Below are positions 9,561 through 17,882 of a stretch of DNA of 27,242 nt, piece by piece (position 1 is the stretch's first letter; each line of letters begins with the position of its first letter). This stretch comes from DATHWB01 sp040905965 (GTDB taxonomy: Bacteria > Actinomycetota > Acidimicrobiia > Spongiisociales > ZC4RG35). The notes beneath the pieces are model-generated. The model was not told where the DNA came from and made no database searches. It was given only the letters and a program-made list of their open reading frames with translations. The position numbers and the translations under genes are program-made. The stretch lies in assembly GCA_040905965.1 (NCBI GenBank), contig JBBDQP010000076.1:1-27242 (forward strand), read 5' to 3'.

Positions 9561-9565
9561 CCCAA

Positions 9566-9754
9566 ATGCTTGCTCTCTACACCAAGGCAGTGCAATGGTT
9601 CGCAGCCAAAGATGAGCGGGGTGCATCGATGGTGGAGTACGCCCTCCTCGTCGTGCTCATCGCCATCATCGCCATCGTGGCCATCAGCCTCGCCGGCACC
9701 GAGGTTTCCGAGGCGTTTGGTGACATCGCCGAAAATCTCGACTCAGCTGCCTGA
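9566..9754 (+). CDS. Flp-type pilin subunit 1
   Basis: A 62-residue Flp/Fap pilin precursor. The class III leader is 19 residues and ends in DERG. Cleavage by prepilin peptidase after that glycine would leave a 43-residue mature pilin beginning ASMVEYALL, with the conserved Glu at +5 and Tyr at +6, then a hydrophobic helix rich in Ile/Val/Ala. Mature subunits assemble into a thin Tad pilus used for surface attachment. The ATG is fixed by a strong AGGAGG. It is the first of two similar pilin genes and is followed by a large hairpin. The assembly operon lies on the opposite strand just beyond, which is a less usual arrangement than pilin first in the same operon. Confidence 0.92.
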   Translation: MLALYTKAVQWFAAKDERGASMVEYALLVVLIAIIAIVAISLAGTEVSEAFGDIAENLDSAA

Positions 9755-9771
9755 TCCAGTCCGAAGCGCAT

Positions 9772-9802
9772 CTGAGCCCCTCGTTTCATACGGGGGGCTC
9801 AG
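9772..9802 (+). terminator. Strong hairpin between the two pilin genes
   Basis: Positions 9772-9784 pair with 9790-9802 in a 13-base-pair stem (CTGAGCCCCTCGT against ACGGGGGGCTCAG, one G-T wobble) around a five-base loop TTCAT. No T-tract follows, so it may act as an imperfect terminator, a pause, or an mRNA stabiliser that sets the ratio of the first to the second pilin. Confidence 0.6.
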
Positions 9803-9829
9803 CTATTCCAAGACCCGGTGGGTCCAATC

Positions 9830-10099
9830 ATGAAGCCGACAACGAACCTCGCGAGCCATGGTGCCTCGATGGGCTGGGAGTCGTCTGCACTCGGACGGCA
9901 CCTACTCGGCTTCCGGAGACGGAACACTCCCCGCGACCAACGGCACCGCCCCGAAGAGCGCGGCGCCAGCATGGTCGAATACGCGCTGCTCGTCGTACTC
10001 ATCGCAATCGTCGCACTCATCGCCGTCGTGGCAGTTGGCGGCGAGCTGTCCCAACAGTACGACCTCATCGCCCGTGAGCTGACCGACGCCGGGAGCTAA
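9830..10099 (+). CDS. Flp-type pilin subunit 2 with long leader
   Basis: The second Flp pilin shares the 18-residue core ERGASMVEYALLVVLIAI with the first, so the two are paralogues. Cleavage after the glycine would give a 44-residue mature pilin ending ARELTDAGS. From the ATG at 9830 the leader would be 45 residues, hydrophilic and arginine-rich (LLGFRRRNTPRDQRHRPEERG region), more than twice that of subunit 1. Alternative starts are the GTG at 9818 or the ATG at 9869; none has a good ribosome binding site. The stop TAA at 10097-10099 overlaps the end of the convergent membrane protein gene. It may be a minor pilin or be made at low level. Confidence 0.8.
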   Translation: MKPTTNLASHGASMGWESSALGRHLLGFRRRNTPRDQRHRPEERGASMVEYALLVVLIAIVALIAVVAVGGELSQQYDLIARELTDAGS

Positions 10100-11445
10100 C
10101 CCGAATCTGGGCGGGACAGCACCAGGAAGTGTTCGTCTCGATGCTGTTCGCGCCATCCAGCCGCGATCAGCTCGACGGCAAGTCCATCATCGACCCGCAC
10201 GAGCGCTTCATCGATTTCGTACGCAGTGAACACCTCCTGCCAGGTAGGCGTACCCGACCGAACCTCGAGTGCGTCCGCGAAGAAGGCCGCCCCATACAGC
10301 TCTGCTCGATCGTCGACGAACACGCCATGTTCGGGCCAGGTCGAGTAGATCAGGAAGGCGGAGGCAACGTCATCCGAATACGGCCGGTCCGACTCGAGGT
10401 GGCCGGCAGCGACCACCGGGAAGCGACCCTCTTCGAACAGCTCGGCGGACCGCAGGGCCGACGGGAACCCGATGAGCAGACCGATCCCCAGAACTGCAAG
10501 CAGCTCCGACTCCCGCGACGACGTCCGACCACGCACCACACGGAACTCCCCCAGGCTGCGGGCCAACGACGGCAGCAGTAGCAGGAACCCAGGAAGGACT
10601 GCGCGGACAGAAGATGCCAGCAGAAACAGTGCGGGCCCGACGATCCATAGCTCACTGAGGTCGAGCCGTCCCCTGGCCGCCCCGGCGAAAAGTGCCAGCA
10701 CGATCGGAATGACGAGGAGGAAGGGCAGACTGACGAACGACGGCGTCCTCCACTCCGAAAGATGGTCCAAGGCACCGCTACTCCGCACGAAGCCGAGAAG
10801 GAACTCGACGACGCCGATACCGTGTGCCGTCAAGAGCGTCGCGACGCCCATCGGCACGAGGTCGCGCCACGGAATCGCCCGCGTCCGCCTGAGACTCTCT
10901 GCGCACACGATGATGAACCCAAGGGCAAAGCTCGCATGAACACTCGCCCAGACCCACATCAGCAGCGGTAACGCCCATCGGAGCTTCGGGCGGCTCGCCA
11001 GCAACACAAGCACGATGAGGCCAAAGCTGAACACGGCGGGCCGTGGATTCATGAACGCCGCACCGGTCCAGGCGGCCGCGAGCATGATGGCAGCGGGCAC
11101 GAGAGGACTTCGATTCGCTTCCCGCGCCAAGAGCCACACGCCGAGGAACACGACCGCAAACGCCGCGAAGACGACGGAGGGCACGAAGGCGAGCCCCATC
11201 CGAACATCGAGCCAGCCAAACGCGAGCTCAGCCAACCAGGACTGCGTTCTCCAACTGGCGCCCGCACGAGTGAAGCTGAATGGATCCGCCGTCAGAACAC
11301 TGCCATCAACGATCTGGACGGACCCTGCCCGAACATGCCAGAGGAACGAGTTGTCGCGGATCGGTTGAATCGCCGCCACGGCGAGGACCGTCCACGGAAG
11401 GACCCAGGTGAGATCGAGTGGACGCAGTCGTCGGATGGCGTTCAA
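10096..11445 (-). CDS. GT-C-like polytopic membrane protein, last gene of tad operon
   Basis: About 449 residues, with eight to eleven membrane segments and a polar C-terminal domain of about 110 residues. The loop after the first helix has the pattern DNSFLWHVRAG...DPFSFTRAG..W..QSWLAE. I associate this with a family of uncharacterised GT-C-like membrane proteins related to dolichyl-phosphate-mannose-dependent transferases; the exact activity is unknown. The TTG start at 11445 overlaps the tadC stop as TTGA, so it is translationally coupled to the pilus operon. One possibility is glycosylation of pilin or another envelope component; this is inference only. Its 3' end overlaps that of the convergent second pilin gene by four bases. 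Confidence 0.6.
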   Translation of the reverse strand: MNAIRRLRPLDLTWVLPWTVLAVAAIQPIRDNSFLWHVRAGSVQIVDGSVLTADPFSFTRAGASWRTQSWLAELAFGWLDVRMGLAFVPSVVFAAFAVVFLGVWLLAREANRSPLVPAAIMLAAAWTGAAFMNPRPAVFSFGLIVLVLLASRPKLRWALPLLMWVWASVHASFALGFIIVCAESLRRTRAIPWRDLVPMGVATLLTAHGIGVVEFLLGFVRSSGALDHLSEWRTPSFVSLPFLLVIPIVLALFAGAARGRLDLSELWIVGPALFLLASSVRAVLPGFLLLLPSLARSLGEFRVVRGRTSSRESELLAVLGIGLLIGFPSALRSAELFEEGRFPVVAAGHLESDRPYSDDVASAFLIYSTWPEHGVFVDDRAELYGAAFFADALEVRSGTPTWQEVFTAYEIDEALVRVDDGLAVELIAAGWREQHRDEHFLVLSRPDSG

Positions 11446-12359
11446 ATTCCGGAGAAAGCGTCCGCGATCTGGATAGCCGCCGGTCCGAGCAGCACGATGA
11501 AGAGCGACGGGAAGATGCAGAACACCAGCGGGAACACCAGCTTGACGGGAGCGGCAAACGCCTTCTCCTGTGCCCGCTGACGCCGCTTCACACGCATCTC
11601 ATCGGCCTGCACCCGCAACACCCGGGCAATCGTCACACCGAATGCCTCCGCCTGCATCATGGCGAGCAGGAAGGAGCGCAGTTCGTCGATGTCGGTCCGA
11701 TCTATCAGATGACGCATGGCGTCTCGGCGGCTCACTCCGACCCGGGTCTCCTGCAGCATCCGGAAAAACTCCTCAGACAGAGGTCCTGGCACCGTCTGCA
11801 CCACCCGGGCGAGAGCGGAGTCGAAGCCGAGGCCCGCCTCCACGGAGATCACGAGCAAATCCAGCGTGTCAGGCAATGCGTTCTGGATCGCCGACTTCCG
11901 ATCGTCGATGTGACGTTGCAGCCAGGCATCGGGTCCGAAGAATCCGAGGAGAGGTGGGCCGAAGATGGTGAGGGTCTTCAGGAGACCGTCACCGACATCT
12001 CTCAAAAACCACGAAGCGATCACACCAGCAATGAACAATATGACCTTGACGAGCACGTGGGACGTGGCATCAACGTTTCCCGGATTCCCGGCGTATATCA
12101 GCCGTTTCTGGACGTTGTCGAGGTACCCGATCGGTGTGAACCGGTTGGCGAGTCGGCCCAGCCACAGAACGACCGGTGCCAGCGCCCGCTCCGCGAACGG
12201 TTGATCGAGGACCTGATCGCGACTCGCCGATGCCCGTCCGTAGACGGCAAGACGCTCGACCGCGGACTTCTGGACCCGAACAACGGCAAAACCGATCCAG
12301 ACGATGAGCAGGACGATGGTGATGAACACCAGCACGACGGGGAGAAGTCTCGGATCCAC
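11442..12359 (-). CDS. tadC: Tad pilus platform protein TadC (T2SSF family)
   Basis: A 305-residue inner-membrane platform protein of the type II secretion F family, which works with TadB to couple the TadA ATPase to pilin assembly. There is an N-terminal membrane helix (residues 7-27), a membrane pair near 105-145, the cytoplasmic T2SSF helical domain (about 155-265, including LPDTLDLLVISVEAGLGFDSAL and VGVSRRDAMRHLIDRTDIDEL), and a C-terminal hydrophobic segment. The motif LPDxLDLLxxxVxAGLxFxxAL is typical of TadC. The GTG start at 12359 lies four bases after the TAG stop of the upstream vWA-TadB gene, with AAGG upstream. Confidence 0.9.
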   Translation of the reverse strand: MDPRLLPVVLVFITIVLLIVWIGFAVVRVQKSAVERLAVYGRASASRDQVLDQPFAERALAPVVLWLGRLANRFTPIGYLDNVQKRLIYAGNPGNVDATSHVLVKVILFIAGVIASWFLRDVGDGLLKTLTIFGPPLLGFFGPDAWLQRHIDDRKSAIQNALPDTLDLLVISVEAGLGFDSALARVVQTVPGPLSEEFFRMLQETRVGVSRRDAMRHLIDRTDIDELRSFLLAMMQAEAFGVTIARVLRVQADEMRVKRRQRAQEKAFAAPVKLVFPLVFCIFPSLFIVLLGPAAIQIADAFSGI

Positions 12360-12363
12360 TGGC

Positions 12364-14322
12364 CTATACCTTGATATCGATGATCTTCCGGAGCCAGAAG
12401 ATTCCGGCCCCGATGAGGAGCAAGCCGAAACCGAGGGCGATCCGGCCGAACGTTTCGTCGAAGAGAGGCTGGAGATACTCCCTGTTCGTCGTCCACAAGA
12501 ACAGACCCATGACGAAAGGCAGGGAGCCCAGCACGACCGCCGAAATCTTGCCCTCGGCAGTGAGAGCAGAAATCTCGCCCTTCAACCGGTTTCGTGCCAG
12601 CATCGTGTCGGCCACCGTCTGGAGCACCTCAGAGAGGTTTCCACCCACTTCGCGCTGAATCTCGATGGCCATCGCCGCCCACCGCCAGTCCTCCGACTGG
12701 GTGCGTTCCGTGATGCCATCGAGAGCCTCCGTCACAGAAACGCCCAACCTGGCCCCGGTGAAGGCACGGCTGAACTCCCGAGCCGTCGGGTTGGGCGCCT
12801 CGGACGCGACGGCTTCTACCGCCTGCAACAGCGAATACCCGGCACGAAGCGAAGTGGAAAGCAGAGTGAGGGTGTCGGGCAATTGTTTTTCGAACTTCTT
12901 CTTCTCCCGCTTGCCGACGAAGTTGATCGTAAAGAGCACGAGCAGAACCGAGATCACGGCCACGATCACGCCAGTGATGATGTTGAAGGTGAACAGTGCC
13001 GTCAGTACACCGAGTACAACTGAAATACCGAGAGCGGTGAGGATGGCCTCACCCGCAGTCATGGCGATATTGGCCTGTTCGAGGGTGGCATTCACGGCCC
13101 CCAGCAGTCCGCGCTTCTTGACCTCTTCTTCGGCGCGGCGGGTGAATCGACCGACCAGCGGGATCCACTGGAAGAACGGCTTCTTCTCGTCCTGGCGCTC
13201 CCTCCGACCGTAGGCAGCAAGGCGCTTCACGTACGTGTTCTCGTTCTTGTCCCGACGCCCGCCGAAGAGGACGAACAGGAAGAGTGCGGTGGTCACACCG
13301 ATCAGCCCGGCGGCGCCGATCTTCACCAGCTCCGCGTCTATTGGCAGGGTCGACTCGATCACGATCGGGGCGGCCATCACCAGCGTCGTCGTGGTCGTCG
13401 GACCGGCGGGAACCGTGGTCGACACCACATAGCCGGGCGAAACGAACTCCCGGGCCGTCTGCAACGCCCCGTACTGAACACCGAGTTCGATCTCGCCCGG
13501 GTTGGCGATGTCAGAGTTGTACCGGACGACCAACGTGTTGCCCAGTTCCTGCTGGATCTGGCTGTACAGGCTGGAGAGCTGGTCGGGGTCGGGTGTCGAC
13601 AGGAAGAGCCCGTCGGCGGCGGCGACGATGCTCTGCAACTCGTCGGGTGCGAACGCCGTGGATTCCAAGGCCACACCGAATGTGCGGATACCGGCGGCAT
13701 CGACGGCCGCTATGGCGTCGGCCAACGCCGCCGTCGAATTCTCATCCAACCCGTCGGACAGCACGATCATGTTCTTGCGGATCTGATCTGTCGAAGACGA
13801 GAACAGCTCGGTCCCCCGAATGATGCCGTCATACATGGCGGTCCCGCCTTCGGCGACGATCCCGTCGATCTGGGCGTTGAGCGTGCCACGGCTGGTCGTG
13901 AAATTACTCAGCACTTGGACTGCGTCGGAGAAGGTCACCAGGGCGATGAAATCCTCCGCCCGCTTCTGGGCCACGAAAGACTTGGCGGCGGTCTTGGCGG
14001 CTTCGATGGCAGGCCCCGCCATCGAACCTGACGAGTCGATCACGAGAACCACGCCCTGGGGCACGCTCACGTTCGAGATCAAATCGATCTCAGCATCCTC
14101 GATCGGCACACCGTTCTCGGTGAGTTGGAGTTGGGCGGGATCCAGCGGCTCGATCAGATTACGGAACTCGATAACGAAGGTGACCCGACCGTTGTCGGAG
14201 AACCGACCTTCGTTGACATTGACGATCTCGACCACCGCACCCGACGTCTGGGCGAGCGCGACACCGGGCAGCACCGCCACAAGCGCCAGGAATGCGACGA
14301 GCAGAAGTCGGGGGTTTCTCAC
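12364..14322 (-). CDS. tadB: Fusion of a von Willebrand A domain to Tad platform protein TadB
   Basis: A 652-residue protein with two halves. The N-terminal half has a signal sequence (residues 1-24, ending GVALAQ) and an extracytoplasmic vWA domain with a complete metal-ion adhesion site: D96-x-S98-x-S100, T161 and D190. After a Thr/Pro linker, a membrane helix (about 336-354) leads into a TadB part of normal length with paired membrane helices and the cytoplasmic T2SSF domain (KQLPDTLTLLSTSLRAGYSLLQAVEAV). TadB proteins are usually about 300 residues and lack the vWA part. One uninterrupted frame covers both halves, so the fusion is not a join across a gap. The GTG start at 14322 overlaps the tadA stop by four bases (GTGA). 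The vWA domain could bind an adhesion ligand or a cell-wall partner. Confidence 0.9.
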   Translation of the reverse strand: MRNPRLLLVAFLALVAVLPGVALAQTSGAVVEIVNVNEGRFSDNGRVTFVIEFRNLIEPLDPAQLQLTENGVPIEDAEIDLISNVSVPQGVVLVIDSSGSMAGPAIEAAKTAAKSFVAQKRAEDFIALVTFSDAVQVLSNFTTSRGTLNAQIDGIVAEGGTAMYDGIIRGTELFSSSTDQIRKNMIVLSDGLDENSTAALADAIAAVDAAGIRTFGVALESTAFAPDELQSIVAAADGLFLSTPDPDQLSSLYSQIQQELGNTLVVRYNSDIANPGEIELGVQYGALQTAREFVSPGYVVSTTVPAGPTTTTTLVMAAPIVIESTLPIDAELVKIGAAGLIGVTTALFLFVLFGGRRDKNENTYVKRLAAYGRRERQDEKKPFFQWIPLVGRFTRRAEEEVKKRGLLGAVNATLEQANIAMTAGEAILTALGISVVLGVLTALFTFNIITGVIVAVISVLLVLFTINFVGKREKKKFEKQLPDTLTLLSTSLRAGYSLLQAVEAVASEAPNPTAREFSRAFTGARLGVSVTEALDGITERTQSEDWRWAAMAIEIQREVGGNLSEVLQTVADTMLARNRLKGEISALTAEGKISAVVLGSLPFVMGLFLWTTNREYLQPLFDETFGRIALGFGLLLIGAGIFWLRKIIDIKV

Positions 14323-15704
14323 CGGACCAAGGAAACGTCGTCTTGGCCGGAGCGGCGAACGAACGGCTCGGGCTCGAAGAGGTCTGCAGGGAGCCTGACA
14401 CCCTGATCGTGCAGCTTCTCGGAGAACGACGGCCGAATGCCCGTCGCCTTCAGCTTGCCCTGCGACTTCCCCTCCTCGTCGAAGCCCATGCCGTGATCGA
14501 ACAGGAAGATGTCCTGTTGGGTGATCACGTCACCCTCCATGCCCTCGATCTCGGTCACATGGGTGATACGACGAGAACCGTCCTTCAAACGGCTGATCTG
14601 GACGACGAGATCGACGGCGGAGGCAATCTGCTCACGAATGGCGCGGACCGGCAAGTCGTATCCGGCCATCATCACCAGAGTCTCCAGGCGGGACATGGCG
14701 TCGCGGGGCGAGTTGGAGTGCAAAGTGGTCAACGAACCGTCATGGCCGGTGTTCATGGCCTGCAGCATGTCCAGAGCTTCGCCGCCGCGACACTCACCGA
14801 CGACGATGCGGTCGGGACGCATACGGAGAGTGTTACGGACCAGGTCGCGAATGGTGATCGCACCCTTGCCCTCAATGTTGGCCGGGCGGGTCTCCAGACT
14901 GAGCACGTGATCCTGATGGAGCTGGAGCTCGGCGGCGTCCTCCACGGTGACGATCCGCTCGTCGCCTGGCAGGTACGACGAGAGCACGTTGAGGGTGGTC
15001 GTCTTCCCCGAACCGGTACCACCGGAGATGATCACGTTCAGACGCCCCACCACACATGCCCGGAGAAAATCTGCGGTGCGCTGGTCGAAGGTTCCGAACT
15101 TGATCAGGTCCTGCTCGGTGAACGGATCGACGGCGAACTTTCGAATCGTGAGGAACGGGCCGCCCAATGCGAGAGGATGGATGACGGCGTTCACACGGGA
15201 ACCGTCGGGAAGGCGGGCGTCCACCATCGGAGTCGCCTCGTCAACCCGGCGGCCGATCTGGCCAACGATCTTGTCGATGATACGGCGGAGATGGGTCTCG
15301 TCGACAAATCGGATATCGGACTTCGTGAGCTTGCCGTTGCGCTCCGTGAAGATGTCATACGGGCCGTTCACCATGACCTCGGTGACGTCCGGGTCGTTCA
15401 GCAACGGGTCGATCGGTCCGTAGCCGAGAACGTCCGATGCGATCTCGTTGAGGAGCGCCTTGCGGTCGGAGGTCGACAGCGGGAGGCTCTGCTCCTGTTC
15501 AACAGCCCACTCCAGCATCTCCATGACCCGGAGCCGCAACTCGGCATCGGACATCTGACGGTCGTACAGCGTGGGACCGAGTTCGTCGACAACTTTGAAA
15601 TGCAGACGCCCCCGAAGTTCCTGAATGGCCTCGGACCGTTGGCCACTCGTTGGTGAGACTTCGTTGGTTCGTGCCGCTGCAACCCGTTCTGACAGCGATG
15701 CCAT
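14319..15704 (-). CDS. tadA: Tad pilus assembly ATPase TadA/CpaF
   Basis: The 461-residue cytoplasmic hexameric ATPase of the type II/IV secretion superfamily that powers Flp pilus assembly. Visible motifs are Walker A GGTGSGKTT (228-236), the Asp box TVEDAAELQL (253-262), Walker B RIVVGECRG (299-307) and the His box around SLTTLHSNSP (324-333). An N-terminal helical domain (about 20-200) contains the CpaF-type YGPIDPLLNDPDVTEVMVNG. The start ATG at 15704 has GAGGGG about ten bases upstream. It lies 62 bases after cpaE and overlaps the vWA-TadB gene. Confidence 0.96.
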   Translation of the reverse strand: MASLSERVAAARTNEVSPTSGQRSEAIQELRGRLHFKVVDELGPTLYDRQMSDAELRLRVMEMLEWAVEQEQSLPLSTSDRKALLNEIASDVLGYGPIDPLLNDPDVTEVMVNGPYDIFTERNGKLTKSDIRFVDETHLRRIIDKIVGQIGRRVDEATPMVDARLPDGSRVNAVIHPLALGGPFLTIRKFAVDPFTEQDLIKFGTFDQRTADFLRACVVGRLNVIISGGTGSGKTTTLNVLSSYLPGDERIVTVEDAAELQLHQDHVLSLETRPANIEGKGAITIRDLVRNTLRMRPDRIVVGECRGGEALDMLQAMNTGHDGSLTTLHSNSPRDAMSRLETLVMMAGYDLPVRAIREQIASAVDLVVQISRLKDGSRRITHVTEIEGMEGDVITQQDIFLFDHGMGFDEEGKSQGKLKATGIRPSFSEKLHDQGVRLPADLFEPEPFVRRSGQDDVSLVR

Positions 15705-15766
15705 GTGAATCGACCCCTCGTGTTATCGGCCGGCCCCAGCCCGGGAGCCCGTCTGCGAGCCTCCCA

Positions 15767-16954
15767 TCAATTTCGGCGGAACAACCCGCCGCCTGAAGCA
15801 ACATCTACCTTGTGGCCCGTCACAAGCTCGAAGACTTCCCCGAACCCCTTCGACACTTTCGATTTCGGATTCGATTCCACCACGGGTCGGCCCTCGTTGA
15901 CGGAAGCCTGCACGTCCCAGTCCGTGGGGATGCGGGCCCGAATCCGAGCCTTGAGCGCTCCCTCGATCTCGCGGTCGTCCAGCCGAGCCCTGGAACTCGC
16001 GCGGTTCAATACCAGACGAACCTTGTTCGTCGGGTACTTGAGCAGCCGCAACGTCTCCAGAGCCAGCTTGGCGTTCTTGACCGACGGCAGATCCATGTCG
16101 ACCACCATCAACACCTGATCGGACTTCTCCAGGAGGGACAGCAGCAGCTCGTCGAGCGACGAGGCGGTGTCCACCACGACGTAGTCGAACATCGTCTTCA
16201 GCAAGTCGATGATTTGCAGCAGATCGGCCGGGGTGATGTCGGCAAACGCCGGCTCCAACGGCGCAGCCAACACCTTCAGACCGGTGTGATGAGCGGTGAG
16301 AATCGAATTGATGAGCTGCTCGTCCAGGCGGTGCAGTTCGGCCGTGGCGTTGAGCACCGTGAACTTCGGTTCCAGCTGGAGGACGAGGCACACATCGCCG
16401 AACTGGAGGTCGGCGTCGACCAGACACACCGTCTTGCCCTCCTCCTGGGCGAGGAGCACCGACAGGTTGGTGGCCGTGACCGTCTTGCCGCTCCCGCCCT
16501 TGGCCGACATGACGGTGACGATCTCACCGGTCGGCGGGCCGTCCAGCGACGCAGACGAGCCATGCCGGGTCGCCTGCGTCTTCAACACATCCGAAAAGAA
16601 CTGGCTGATTGCCGCGGTGATCTTCTCCTCGGTCAAAGGCGCCTCGATCACATCAGACACCCCGCGCTGCATCGCAGAGCGAAGCAGGTTGGCGGTCACG
16701 GACTCGGCGACCACCAGCGAAATCAGGGTGGGGTCGGCAGCGCGCAGATCGCGCACTTCGTCGAGGGCGGAAACGCTGGCGTACGACGGTCCCAAAATGA
16801 CCATCCGCAGATTCCCATCCTCGATGGCCGACAAGGCGTCACTGATCGAGCGGCCCGTCGGGAGCCTCCCATCGAAGAGACGCTTGGCGCCGTCGATGAA
16901 GTCGTCATCGTCGTCGATGACGAGCAGATCGTTGTCGGTCAGCGACACGGACAT
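15767..16954 (-). CDS. cpaE: Pilus localisation ATPase TadZ/CpaE
   Basis: A 395-residue ParA/MinD-type ATPase that localises the Tad machine. The N-terminal 120 residues form a degenerate receiver-like domain: it begins LLVIDDDDDF, but the phospho-acceptor position reads MVILGPSY and the lysine is replaced (DVIEAPL), so phosphorylation is unlikely. The C-terminal domain has the deviant Walker A SAKGGSGKT (150-158), VCLVDADLQFGDV and YVVVDTASSLDE. The ATG at 16954 is chosen because it follows the cpaB stop by four bases; an in-frame extension to 16990 would run into cpaB without conserved residues. Confidence 0.92.
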   Translation of the reverse strand: MSVSLTDNDLLVIDDDDDFIDGAKRLFDGRLPTGRSISDALSAIEDGNLRMVILGPSYASVSALDEVRDLRAADPTLISLVVAESVTANLLRSAMQRGVSDVIEAPLTEEKITAAISQFFSDVLKTQATRHGSSASLDGPPTGEIVTVMSAKGGSGKTVTATNLSVLLAQEEGKTVCLVDADLQFGDVCLVLQLEPKFTVLNATAELHRLDEQLINSILTAHHTGLKVLAAPLEPAFADITPADLLQIIDLLKTMFDYVVVDTASSLDELLLSLLEKSDQVLMVVDMDLPSVKNAKLALETLRLLKYPTNKVRLVLNRASSRARLDDREIEGALKARIRARIPTDWDVQASVNEGRPVVESNPKSKVSKGFGEVFELVTGHKVDVASGGGLFRRN

Positions 16955-16958
16955 CCTC

Positions 16959-17882
16959 TCACCCGCCGAAGATGTCCTGGACGAGGTCACCTTCGAAGAG
17001 ATTCTCGATTGTCACACCGAGGGTATCGACTTCCACGAAGTCTGGCGGAACCAGGGTGTAATACAAAGCGCCGACGTGCTGGGCGAAGATGAGACGTTCG
17101 GCGATCTCCGGTGTCACCTCGAGGGTGAACACCGTCGAAGGGATCGGCGCGCCGCCCTCGGCCTGCACCGCGGCGTCGGTCTCGGTGCCGGCGGCATCGA
17201 CCACCGGCGGGGCATCAGGATCACGTCGCACATCAGAACCGACCGCAATCACCCGCAGACCCTGCAGGACGTGGCGGGTGTACGGGACTGTCACCGCCCC
17301 CTCATCAGTGGCTTCGGGGTCCTCCTCCTGCTCCACCGGAATTCCGAAATCGGGAGCATCCTCGGCGAGAGCAGTCAGTTCGAAGTCGATATCGAGGGTG
17401 ATGATGGCGTTGATGCGGTCACCCGCCTGCACGAACCCGTTCACACCCTGGATCGCCCCCGGGCTGATCGTGAGAGCCACGGTCCCCTCGGCCAGAAGAT
17501 CTGCGAGCGGTGTGATCTGAGTCGTCAACTCCACCCACTGGGAGGCGGTCAACACGCTGTTCGCCGAAATCGGACCGGCGGCCACACGGCCGGATAGCAC
17601 CTGCTGGAGCTGGGCGATGTCATCGTCGGAGGTCGCGGTGATCGCATCGGCGGGAAGATCGTCACGCTGGTCGATGCCCGCCACGTACAACACACCGCGG
17701 TTTTGAAGAACGAAGTCGCCCTCCGTGCCCTCGGCCAACGTCTGGACCGCTCGGAACACCCGGATCTCCGCCCGCGCCTCACGAAACTCGTTCTCGATGT
17801 TCGTCAAGTATTGGAAGACCGAGAATGCGGCTACGCCGGCGAGAACCAGCGCCACCACCAAGACCATCGCTCTCCTACCCAT
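16959..17882 (-). CDS. cpaB: Flp pilus assembly protein CpaB/RcpC
   Basis: A protein of about 308 residues, first gene of the tad operon. It has an N-terminal signal anchor (MVLVVALVLAGVAAFSVFQYL) and a RcpC/CpaB region that includes VALTISPGAIQGVNGFVQAGDRI, the typical AGDRV-like turn before a beta strand. A low-complexity acidic stretch (EQEEDPEATDEGA) and an Ala/Asp-rich loop interrupt the C-terminal half. CpaB acts outside the membrane, in gram-negatives with the secretin; no secretin gene is seen here, which fits a single-membrane organism. The ATG at 17882 has GAGG seven bases upstream; a TTG at 17885 is a less likely start. Confidence 0.88.
   Translation of the reverse strand: MGRRAMVLVVALVLAGVAAFSVFQYLTNIENEFREARAEIRVFRAVQTLAEGTEGDFVLQNRGVLYVAGIDQRDDLPADAITATSDDDIAQLQQVLSGRVAAGPISANSVLTASQWVELTTQITPLADLLAEGTVALTISPGAIQGVNGFVQAGDRINAIITLDIDFELTALAEDAPDFGIPVEQEEDPEATDEGAVTVPYTRHVLQGLRVIAVGSDVRRDPDAPPVVDAAGTETDAAVQAEGGAPIPSTVFTLEVTPEIAERLIFAQHVGALYYTLVPPDFVEVDTLGVTIENLFEGDLVQDIFGG

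Noticed and set aside
9469..9565. Cyclic-di-GMP riboswitch upstream of the pilin gene
   Set aside because: The region is short, and I could not find the conserved core or paired helices of the GEMM-type riboswitch; only simple palindromes are present.
16955..16990. Upstream start for cpaE
   Set aside because: The extra 12 codons overlap cpaB, and the peptide has no family similarity; the ATG at 16954 fits operon spacing better.
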